From NCBI GenBank assembly GCA_003647675.1, contig QMNH01000027.1, positions 1 through 9,114 on the forward strand: 9,114 nt of DNA, written 5' to 3'. Positions 1 to 4,869 of this stretch are shown here, one piece after another. The notes beneath the pieces are model-generated. The model saw nothing but the letters and a program-made list of their open reading frames with translations, was not told the origin of the DNA and did not search any database. Each line of letters begins with the position of its first letter. The stretch's first letter is position 1. The position numbers were made by a program, and so were the translations under genes. The DNA is from Candidatus Falkowiibacteriota bacterium. GTDB taxonomy: Bacteria > Patescibacteriota > Patescibacteriia > Patescibacteriales > UBA12075.

Positions 1-15
1 CCGAGCCCTATTAAA

Positions 16-50
16 CAAAAAAACTTATCTAATTTTGGGTAAGTTTTTTG
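16..50. terminator. Symmetric intrinsic terminator hairpin
   Basis: A 10-bp stem AAAAAACTTA (18-27) pairs with TAAGTTTTTT (40-49) around a 12-nt loop. The A-tract and T-tract on the two sides make it usable from either strand. It probably ends a gene lying left of the window, and it insulates the toxin-antitoxin promoter that follows. The stem is weak in GC, so confidence is moderate. Confidence 0.55.
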
Positions 51-81
51 TGGTTTAAAAATAAATCGAATCTGATAGCTC

Positions 82-109
82 TTGACAAAATATATAAATA
101 TGCTAAAGT
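82..109 (+). promoter_or_regulatory. Promoter of the toxin-antitoxin operon
   Basis: An exact -35 TTGACA (82-87) is followed after 16 bp by TAAAGT (104-109), which is preceded by TG one base upstream (101-102), giving an extended -10. Transcription would start near 116, about 24 nt before the antitoxin ATG. A second TATAAT (131-136) lies too close to the ATG to serve it except as a leaderless start. No clear operator palindrome is visible. Confidence 0.55.
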
Positions 110-139
110 AAGAATGTAAGAAAATAATAATATAATACT

Positions 140-382
140 ATGACTACTATTTTAAAAACCACTTCAAAAGGCCAAATTACTATTCCTGCCAAATGGAGGA
201 AAAAATATGACACTAATCAATTTATTGTTGATATGAAAAATGATAAATTAGAAATTAGACCTTTGATCATTGAAGATAGAAACACAAAGAAAGAATATAC
301 TGTTTTTGACGCTATACGCGACAATAAAGGCAAGGGCTTAAAAGCTGAAGACCTTATTAAGGCTTTAGAAAAAATTTCGTAG
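140..382 (+). CDS. AbrB/MazE-type antitoxin (SpoVT-AbrB domain)
   Basis: This 80-aa protein opens with a SpoVT/AbrB swapped-hairpin DNA-binding domain. The signature ILKTTSKGQITIPAKWRKKY (residues 4-23) matches the family's TSKGQVTIP core. Residues about 45-80 form a charged, probably helical tail (FDAIRDNKGKG...ALEKI), as expected of the toxin-binding part of an antitoxin. Its stop codon is 4 nt before the ATG of a RelE-like protein, so the two form an operon with the antitoxin first. By family knowledge it would neutralise the toxin and repress its own promoter at 82-109. No Shine-Dalgarno sequence is seen. The domain is clear; the antitoxin role is inferred from the neighbour. Confidence 0.85.
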   Translation: MTTILKTTSKGQITIPAKWRKKYDTNQFIVDMKNDKLEIRPLIIEDRNTKKEYTVFDAIRDNKGKGLKAEDLIKALEKIS

Positions 383-386
383 ATTT

Positions 387-623
387 ATGAATAAAATTGA
401 AAAATTATTACGAAAAATTTCTAAAAACGAAAGAACTAAGCTATTGAGTCTGGTTGTTTTTATTTTAAAAAATGACAGAAAACTAAATATAGTAAAAATT
501 AAAAATACAGATTTTTATAGAGTCAGACATGGAAAATTTAGAATTATTTTTCACAAAGAAGACAAAAAAATCATTATTGACAGCATAAAATTGAGAAACA
601 AAAACACTTATAAAAATCTATAA
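387..623 (+). CDS. RelE/ParE-family toxin
   Basis: This 78-aa basic protein has the fold pattern of the RelE/ParE superfamily: an N-terminal helical pair (about 2-30), then beta strands with YRVRHGKFRIIF (44-55), a lysine-rich turn, the strand KIIIDSI (61-67) and a terminal basic stretch around R70. Family members of the RelE type cleave mRNA on the ribosome, while ParE types block gyrase; the sequence alone does not decide which. R45, R47, R52 and R70 are the best candidates for RNA or catalytic contacts. The start lies 4 nt after the antitoxin stop, so translation is probably coupled. Pairing with an AbrB-type antitoxin rather than an RHH, Phd or HTH partner is a mixed arrangement. Confidence 0.8.
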   Translation: MNKIEKLLRKISKNERTKLLSLVVFILKNDRKLNIVKIKNTDFYRVRHGKFRIIFHKEDKKIIIDSIKLRNKNTYKNL

Positions 624-625
624 CT

Positions 626-720
626 TAAATAGTTAGCGTGTAGAAACGCAGAACGGCTTAAAAATATGCGAAAATCTCAAATTTTTAACTTTGTACCAGT
701 TTTTACACACTAACTAAATA
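626..720. repeat. Imperfect palindromic repeat, copy A (two arms)
   Basis: The left arm 626-647 and right arm 699-720 are inverted repeats matching at 18 of 22 positions; the right arm contains AGTTTTTACACACTAACTA (698-716). Inside them TTAAAAAT (658-665) also faces ATTTTTAA (681-688), so the whole 95 nt can fold on itself. The left half (626-665) matches 8993-9032 at 34 of 40 positions. The block fills the gap between the toxin and the next gene. It could be a MITE- or REP-like dispersed repeat, a remnant of transposon ends, or a paired regulatory site. No T-tract follows, so a simple terminator is unlikely. Confidence 0.7.
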
Positions 721-750
721 TCTAAATATTGAATTTTTATCTAAAATTAT

Positions 751-2166
751 ATGCAGCCGGGAACAATAGAAAAACTTATATCATATTACTTGGAAAACAA
801 AAAATTCCTGAAAGAAATTGAGTGTGCGAAAAAAGAATTTTTTAATTTTTCTAAGGATGGGATTGTTATATCAATTAATAAAAAATATGAGCCGTATTTT
901 ATGGAATGGCTCGTTTTTGATTTTCAACTAAAAAACGGCAAGAGCCTGGTTGAGGATTATTATGACCGTAATCCGCGCAAGCGGCCGCTTTACGAAATAC
1001 AGGTTTATAGAGATTTACAAAATAATGTTTATGGTATGGCTGAAGTGCAAAAAGTTTATCCGGGTGAAGGACTTGATCTATTAATCCTTCATACCGACAA
1101 AAAATATTACGTACGTGAACATGGCGCGACATTTGATTTGAAAAAGAGTAATGTAATTTTTGCCAGGATTGTAAAAATCGGCAACCGCTATGAAATGGCA
1201 GGCGCTAATTCTTTTATATTGCCTATCCGCATGGACAGCCAAACTAAGAAATATTTGATTGATAAAAATAAAAAGTTCACCCCTAAGGATGCGGTTGAAT
1301 TTATCAACAAAAACAATAAACAAGAATCATTGCCGGAAATCATGGATATTGAAAAAATAAAAATTGATTTTAACCAATTGCTGGATGATTTAGGAGTTAG
1401 TGGCATGATAAGCGCTAATCTGGCTCAAAAATGGCTTAAAGAAATCGATTTTAAGCGTGCCGGCATGCCAATCGTCGATATTGTAATCGGTCTAAGCGGC
1501 CATTGGCCTGAAAAGGAGCAGATGGATCAATTATTGAATTTAATCTCTGCGTTGGCCAATAATTCTCCGCAGAAAGCGCTTAAAGGCAAATCGCCGCAGG
1601 AGATAGCGGAAAAGCATAGGGATAAAGTCGGTTCTAAAGGTTTTGAGTCGTCCATAAGGCGGATTGGCGGAGAATGGCCGGATTACGCCAATAAAGCAAC
1701 CAAATATTTAAAAGATTTTAAAGTGCCCAAAGCATTGAATTATTATGAAAAAACTTTTAAAACTCTTCTTAAAGAAAAAAGCACCGGGCGCCATATTTTT
1801 AGTGTTTTTGCTAATACCGGTGTTTGTTATTTACACTTTGGCAGTGAATATATAGCCCGTAAACTGTTAAATATTTCATTGGAGTTGAACCCAAATTACG
1901 CGTTTGCCAAGAAAATATTAGCCGAGATGGACAGTGAACGCAGGACAGAGCAGCTTGCTTTGGCTATTCGCTTTACTCTTAAAAAAGCGCGAACTAAAAA
2001 ACTGAAAAATTTTTGGAAGAAAACGAAAAATTATTCTGACGCTGAATTTCGACAAGCTTATTATGATATTTCCCTGACTGACCATCAGGCGATGTGGCAA
2101 AACGATCCGGCAAAGAAATATTATGATTTCCTTAAAAAACTTGAAATTAATTTTAGCAACGTGTGA
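751..2166 (+). CDS. Orphan 471-aa protein with C-terminal TPR-like motif
   Basis: I do not recognise a named family. Residues 1-50 look helical. Residues about 51-160 (from MEWLVFDFQL through LVEDYY and VREHGATF to GANSFILP) alternate hydrophobic strands and turns, suggesting a beta-rich domain. Residues 200-310 are mostly helical and include NNSPQKALKGKSPQEI (270-285), resembling the NTPxxxLxGKTPxE motif seen in some bacterial SEC-C/TPR-type proteins; no SEC-C cysteine/histidine cluster is present. Residues 353-388 fit one tetratricopeptide repeat (AN-G-CY-FG-Y--A---L--SLELNPNY). The C-terminus (400-471) is rich in Lys, Trp and Tyr. There is no signal peptide or membrane segment, so it is probably cytoplasmic. 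No Shine-Dalgarno sequence precedes the ATG. Base composition is less AT-rich than in the transporter gene downstream. Confidence 0.75.
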   Translation: MQPGTIEKLISYYLENKKFLKEIECAKKEFFNFSKDGIVISINKKYEPYFMEWLVFDFQLKNGKSLVEDYYDRNPRKRPLYEIQVYRDLQNNVYGMAEVQKVYPGEGLDLLILHTDKKYYVREHGATFDLKKSNVIFARIVKIGNRYEMAGANSFILPIRMDSQTKKYLIDKNKKFTPKDAVEFINKNNKQESLPEIMDIEKIKIDFNQLLDDLGVSGMISANLAQKWLKEIDFKRAGMPIVDIVIGLSGHWPEKEQMDQLLNLISALANNSPQKALKGKSPQEIAEKHRDKVGSKGFESSIRRIGGEWPDYANKATKYLKDFKVPKALNYYEKTFKTLLKEKSTGRHIFSVFANTGVCYLHFGSEYIARKLLNISLELNPNYAFAKKILAEMDSERRTEQLALAIRFTLKKARTKKLKNFWKKTKNYSDAEFRQAYYDISLTDHQAMWQNDPAKKYYDFLKKLEINFSNV

Positions 2167-2214
2167 TAAATCACGATACTAAAAAAATAAAATTATTTAA
2201 TTTCAATTAAAAAA

Positions 2215-2400
2215 GTTCGGAAGCTGTCAAGGTACGCGAACCACGAAAAAATGGCTTCGCCATTCTCGTGGCAGGCCGTACAAATAACATACAACGCACT
2301 TACATGTATTTCGCAGGCCTATCATAGGCAGGCGAAGTCCATTTTGAGCGGCCACGTAGGGCACTTGTGTCTTTTACGTGGCTCGTAGATAACGTACAGA
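2215..2400. other. GC-rich hairpin-rich non-coding block (candidate structured RNA)
   Basis: About 49% of bases in 2221-2400 are G or C by my count, in contrast to the very AT-rich sequence on both sides. No open reading frame of useful length covers it. Three hairpins follow one another: CCACGA (2241-2246) with TCGTGG (2266-2271), enclosing ATGGC-TTC-GCCAT (2251-2263); TTCGC-AG-GCCTA (2310-2321) with TAGGC-AG-GCGAA (2325-2336), with tandem A/G mismatches inside; and GCCACGTA (2351-2358) with TACGTGGC (2375-2382). GTACG (2232-2236) can pair with CGTAC at 2277-2281 or 2393-2397. It is followed at once by a terminator-like hairpin, so a roughly 200-nt non-coding RNA read left to right is possible. 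A cluster of palindromic genomic repeats is the alternative. Confidence 0.45.
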
Positions 2401-2408
2401 CTTGCCAC

Positions 2409-2446
2409 AACACAAAAACACGTCAATCAAGACGTGTTTTTGTGTT
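2409..2446. terminator. Perfect 16-bp hairpin, probable terminator
   Basis: A perfect stem pairs 2409-2424 with 2431-2446 around the loop AATCAA; CACGTC/GACGTG at the tip is flanked by A5 and T5. This is the same symmetric design as the other terminators in the window. It would end transcription of the block at 2215-2400 or of the 471-aa gene. Its last bases merge into the -10 element of the transporter promoter, so it may also act as a palindromic operator. Confidence 0.6.
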
Positions 2447-2451
2447 ATAAT
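2443..2451 (+). promoter_or_regulatory. Extended -10 promoter of the transporter gene
   Basis: TGTTATAAT is a perfect extended -10 (TG at 2443-2444, TATAAT at 2446-2451). No convincing -35 lies 17 bp upstream, where the sequence belongs to the hairpin, but an extended -10 can work without one. Transcription would start near 2458, which rules out the TTG at 2402 and the ATG at 2450 as start codons from this promoter. Confidence 0.5.
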
Positions 2452-2491
2452 GAAATTAATGAAAAAAAATAATAATTTAAATATAAAAATT

Positions 2492-3457
2492 ATGACAAAA
2501 ATAAAATGCAATAGATTAAAAAATTTTCCTATTAGTTTTTTCGCTGTTGTTCTTGGTTTAATGGGCTTTACTCTTGTTATGCAAAAAATAAGAATAATTA
2601 TTAAGTTACCTTCTTATTTATTTGTTGGTTTATTGTATTTTACTTTTATAATATTTTTAATAATTTCTTTAATTTATATTATTAAAATTATTAGATATCC
2701 CAAAGAAGTTAAAGCAGAATTTTTTCATCCAATTAAAATAAATTTTTTTCCTTTATTACCAAAAATACTTTTAATATTAAGTGTTATTTATTTAAATATA
2801 AATATGTCTTATTCAAGGAGTTTTTGGATTGTAGGAATAATTTTACAATTTATTTTTTCAATAGTTATTTTATCAATATGGATAAGAAGTTCAAATTTTA
2901 AATTTCACCATCTTAGTCCAGCATGGTTTATTCCAATTGTGGGTAATGTAATAGTACCGATAGCTGGTGTGGCACATGGTTTTGTTGAGATATCATGGTT
3001 TTTCTTTAGTGTTGGAATTGTAATGTGGATTACTTTGTTTATTATAGTTTTTAACAGGATTATTTTTCATAATCCTATACCAGACAAATTAGTGCCCACT
3101 TTTTTTATATTATTTGCTCCCCCGGCGATCGCTTTTATCGCTTATATAAAATTAACAGGAGAGCTCGATTCTTTTGCTAAAATATTATATTATATTTCTT
3201 TATTCTTATTTGTACTTATCATGGCTCAATTTAGGATATTTTCAAAGATAAAATTTTATTTATCTTGGTGGGCGTATTCTTTTCCAATGGATGCTATAAC
3301 AGTAGCAACTATTTTGATATACCATGAAACAGGTTGGTTGTTTTTCAAAATATTATCATTTTTTCTTTTAGTAATATTATTAATAATAATAGTATATTTG
3401 ACATATAAAACTAGCAGAGCAATAATGAATAAAGAGATTTGTATTGAGGAGGAATAA
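2492..3457 (+). CDS. SLAC1/TehA-family (TDT) anion or dicarboxylate transporter
   Basis: With the ATG at 2492 this is a 321-aa, highly hydrophobic protein with about ten membrane helices, close to the size of E. coli TehA. Family-like motifs are NFPISFFAVVLGLMGF (11-26) at the first helix, SPAWFIPIVGNVIVP (142-156) in the middle, APPAIAFIAY (209-218) and WWAYSFPMDA (259-268) near the end. Members are trimeric anion channels or exporters for tellurite/C4-dicarboxylates (TehA), malate (Mae1), sulfite (Ssu1) or chloride/nitrate (SLAC1); the substrate here cannot be told. The reading frame stays open back to a TTG at 2402, but that stretch is the terminator hairpin and promoter. ATG 2459 would give an almost leaderless start. 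The gene is extremely AT-rich. The ferredoxin gene follows after 34 nt. Confidence 0.88.
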   Translation: MTKIKCNRLKNFPISFFAVVLGLMGFTLVMQKIRIIIKLPSYLFVGLLYFTFIIFLIISLIYIIKIIRYPKEVKAEFFHPIKINFFPLLPKILLILSVIYLNINMSYSRSFWIVGIILQFIFSIVILSIWIRSSNFKFHHLSPAWFIPIVGNVIVPIAGVAHGFVEISWFFFSVGIVMWITLFIIVFNRIIFHNPIPDKLVPTFFILFAPPAIAFIAYIKLTGELDSFAKILYYISLFLFVLIMAQFRIFSKIKFYLSWWAYSFPMDAITVATILIYHETGWLFFKILSFFLLVILLIIIVYLTYKTSRAIMNKEICIEEE

Positions 3458-3491
3458 TAATAAATTAAAATAATAACTAAGTATTAAAAAT

Positions 3492-3662
3492 ATGAAAATA
3501 GAAATAGAGAAAAATAAATGTATTGGCTGTGGAGTATGCGCTAGCGTTTGTCCGGAAGGGATAGAAATGATTAATGGAGTAGCAACGATAAAAAATGCTG
3601 ACGCGGATTGTCTTCAAAATGCCGCGGAAGTATGCCCTGTGAATATTATTAAAATTAATTAA
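3492..3662 (+). CDS. Single-cluster [4Fe-4S] ferredoxin
   Basis: A 56-aa ferredoxin. The motif CIGCGVCASVCPEG places cysteines at 10, 13, 16 and 20, and EVCPVNII gives C48 followed by proline; a further cysteine is C40. In the Thermotoga-type single-cluster ferredoxins the cluster is held by the CxxCxxC triplet plus the late Cys-Pro cysteine, and the two remaining cysteines form a disulfide. C10, C13, C16 and C48 are thus the probable ligands, and C20 with C40 the probable disulfide. It would be a soluble low-potential one-electron carrier. It lies 34 nt after the transporter and 9 nt before the 59-aa gene, in one direction. No Shine-Dalgarno sequence is evident. The gene is short and easily missed. 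Confidence 0.93.
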   Translation: MKIEIEKNKCIGCGVCASVCPEGIEMINGVATIKNADADCLQNAAEVCPVNIIKIN

Positions 3663-3671
3663 TATTAATTT

Positions 3672-3851
3672 ATGAAAAAGACAATAAAGGGAAACTTATT
3701 TAATAGAATAGAGAAATTGGGGAATAAAAAATATGTACATGTTGGTTTCGAGGACAAAGATAAGACTTTTGGTAATTTATTAGGATCTTTTGTGCCAGAA
3801 GTTGGCATGAAAAAAAAAGTTAAATTAACAATAGAGATATTGGATAATTAA
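3672..3851 (+). CDS. Hypothetical 59-aa protein next to ferredoxin
   Basis: I do not recognise this protein. The ATG lies 9 nt after the ferredoxin stop, and the frame runs 59 codons to TAA. The sequence begins MKKTIKGNLFNRIEKLGNKK and continues with KYVHVGFED, KTFGNLLGSFVPE and KKKVKLTIEILDN. Alternating hydrophobic residues at 20-27 and 49-57 suggest three or four short beta strands, perhaps a small barrel. It has no cysteine, so it does not itself bind a cluster through thiols. The tight spacing, sensible amino-acid content and codon use like its neighbours make it a likely real gene; a role as ferredoxin partner is only a guess from position. Confidence 0.7.
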   Translation: MKKTIKGNLFNRIEKLGNKKYVHVGFEDKDKTFGNLLGSFVPEVGMKKKVKLTIEILDN

Positions 3852-3918
3852 TAATTGGTATATTTAGTATAATTAAAATCCGGTCCATACAAAATTGCAA
3901 AAAAAATTATAAATAATT

Positions 3919-3950
3919 TTGACAATTTAGAGAATTTGAGTAACTATTAT
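3919..3950 (+). promoter_or_regulatory. Possible promoter of the CoA-binding/NifX-like pair
   Basis: The 117-nt gap at 3852-3968 holds an exact TTGACA (3919-3924), with TAACTA (3941-3946) after 16 bp as a weak -10, or TATTAT (3945-3950) at a poor spacing of 20 bp. If used, it would let the last two genes be transcribed apart from the transporter and ferredoxin. The -10 is poor, so this is tentative. No terminator hairpin is seen in the gap. Confidence 0.35.
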
Positions 3951-3968
3951 GGTCATTAATTTTTTTAG

Positions 3969-4349
3969 ATGTTAAACAAGAATAATGTCTACGCTGTTGT
4001 TGGCGCTACAAAAAATAAACAAAAATACGGTTATAAAGTTCTAAAAAATTTGAAAAAATCAGGGTATAAAATGATTCCTATAAATTTGAATGAAAAAGAA
4101 ATTTTAAGTTTAAAAACATATGGAAATATTTTAGATGTTGATCGTAAAATAGATATGGTTATTTTTGTTGTTCCGTCAATTGTTACGGAAAAAATTTTAC
4201 AAGATGTAAAAAAGTTAAAAATAAATAAAGTTTGGATGCAGCCAGGGAGTGAAAATGATAAAGCGATTCAATATTGTAAAAATAATAATATACAATGCAT
4301 TCATAACGCTTGTGTTATCGTAAAAGATATAAATAATAAAAATTTATGA
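3969..4349 (+). CDS. CoA-binding domain protein (CoA_binding_2, YccU-like)
   Basis: This 126-aa protein is a single Rossmann domain of the CoA_binding_2 type. VYAVVGATKNKQKYGYKV (7-24) is the nucleotide-binding turn, matching the family's VGAS-N--K-G-. The segments IPINLN (36-41), DMVIFVVPS (62-70), VWMQPGSEN (88-96) and HNACVIV (112-118, with C115) follow in the family order. Members bind CoA or a related nucleotide ligand; their physiological role is mostly unknown. Length is normal for the stand-alone form. Its last 4 bases (ATGA, 4346-4349) are shared with the start of the next gene, a sign of translational coupling. The start is the first ATG in frame; no Shine-Dalgarno sequence is seen. 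Confidence 0.88.
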   Translation: MLNKNNVYAVVGATKNKQKYGYKVLKNLKKSGYKMIPINLNEKEILSLKTYGNILDVDRKIDMVIFVVPSIVTEKILQDVKKLKINKVWMQPGSENDKAIQYCKNNNIQCIHNACVIVKDINNKNL

Positions 4350-4741
4350 AATTAAAAATAGCTTGTGGATCAGATGATGAAAAAATGTTTATTAATAATC
4401 ACTTTGGTGATTCAAAATATTTTTTAATATATGAATATGATTCAGAAAATCAAGATATTAAATTTGTAAAAAAAATAATTAATAACTCTGAGGATAAAAA
4501 AGAACATGGTGATATTAAGAAAGCCAAAAATATTTCAGTTGTCTTAAAAGAAACCTCTGTTTTAGTGGCTTTTGTAATGGGTCCTAATATTATAAAAATG
4601 AGAAAAAAGTTTGTTCCGGTTATTTCTCGAGAAAAAAATATTGAAAAAACTTTAAGTAAAATTAAAGAATATATGGCGCAGATAATTAAAGAAAGCCAAT
4701 TGCCCGATGGACAAGATAAAAAAATATTTATTATTAATTAA
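4346..4741 (+). CDS. NifX/NifB-C-like protein (Nitro_FeMo-Co family)
   Basis: This 131-aa protein has the fold pattern of the dinitrogenase iron-molybdenum cofactor family: MKLKIACGSDD, then NNHFGDSKYFLIYEYD (17-32) with the HFG motif at 19-21, HGD (54-56), VLVAFVMGPNIIKMRKK (72-88) and a C-terminal helix (about 98-116). Members bind or carry iron-sulfur or Fe-Mo cofactor intermediates; small stand-alone forms in non-fixing bacteria and archaea have unclear jobs, often beside ferredoxins and MRP/MinD-type ATPases. No nitrogenase genes are present here, so nitrogen fixation should not be inferred. The ATG overlaps the preceding stop by 4 bp. The terminator stem begins right at the end of the gene. 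The tail from 117 on (SQLPDGQDKKIFIIN) extends past the core domain. Confidence 0.85.
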   Translation: MKLKIACGSDDEKMFINNHFGDSKYFLIYEYDSENQDIKFVKKIINNSEDKKEHGDIKKAKNISVVLKETSVLVAFVMGPNIIKMRKKFVPVISREKNIEKTLSKIKEYMAQIIKESQLPDGQDKKIFIIN

Positions 4742-4795
4742 TAAATAAAAATAAAAATCTACAGAGCTATCTCTGTAGATTTTTATTTTTATTTA
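4742..4795. terminator. Perfect 25-bp bidirectional terminator
   Basis: Bases 4742-4766 pair without mismatch to 4771-4795 around the loop CTAT; the tip is TCTACAGAG/CTCTGTAGA and the base is A/T-tracts. It starts immediately after the TAA of the NifX-like gene and gives a T-rich tail on both strands. It closes the cassette and insulates the CAP gene promoter. Confidence 0.9.
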
Positions 4796-4813
4796 ACTCA
4801 ACCCTGTCTCGCC

Positions 4814-4842
4814 TTGCATTTAATTATTAATTATGATATAAA
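4814..4842 (+). promoter_or_regulatory. Promoter of the CAP-domain gene
   Basis: TTGCAT (4814-4819), an exact 17-bp spacer and TATAAA (4837-4842), with TG at 4834-4835 making an extended -10. The predicted start of transcription is near 4849, about 20 nt before the ATG at 4870. This is among the best promoter matches in the window. Confidence 0.65.
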
Positions 4843-4869
4843 AATATATTAAATATTAAATTAAAAACT

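Noticed and set aside
666..713. Short frame beginning at ATG 666
   Set aside because: Only 15 codons and wholly inside the palindromic repeat; no ribosome binding site or family resemblance.
899..1406. Minus-strand open frames inside the 471-aa gene
   Set aside because: Overlapping frames with no recognisable domain; they shadow the plus-strand gene.
2215..2400. Integron attC site, tmRNA, SRP RNA or tracrRNA in the GC-rich block
   Set aside because: No attC core pair GTTRRRY/RYYYAAC in the right layout, no CCA end or tRNA-like domain, no SRP loop motif and no CRISPR repeats nearby.
2402..2491. Longer transporter start at TTG 2402 (30 extra residues)
   Set aside because: The extension is translated terminator hairpin and promoter; the extended -10 at 2443-2451 would place the transcript start downstream of it, and the first family-like residues come after ATG 2492.
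3446..3452. GAGGAGG as a ribosome binding site
   Set aside because: It encodes the Glu-rich tail of the transporter and has no start codon within a useful distance; the ferredoxin ATG is 39 nt further.
4346..4741. Evidence for nitrogen fixation from a NifX-like gene
   Set aside because: No nifH, nifD, nifK, nifE or nifN gene is in the window, and stand-alone members of this family are common in organisms that do not fix nitrogen.
4742..4795. Long perfect inverted repeat as a transposon end or CRISPR-like repeat
   Set aside because: Its place directly after a stop codon, 4-nt loop and A/T tracts fit an intrinsic terminator; no partner copy is seen in the window.
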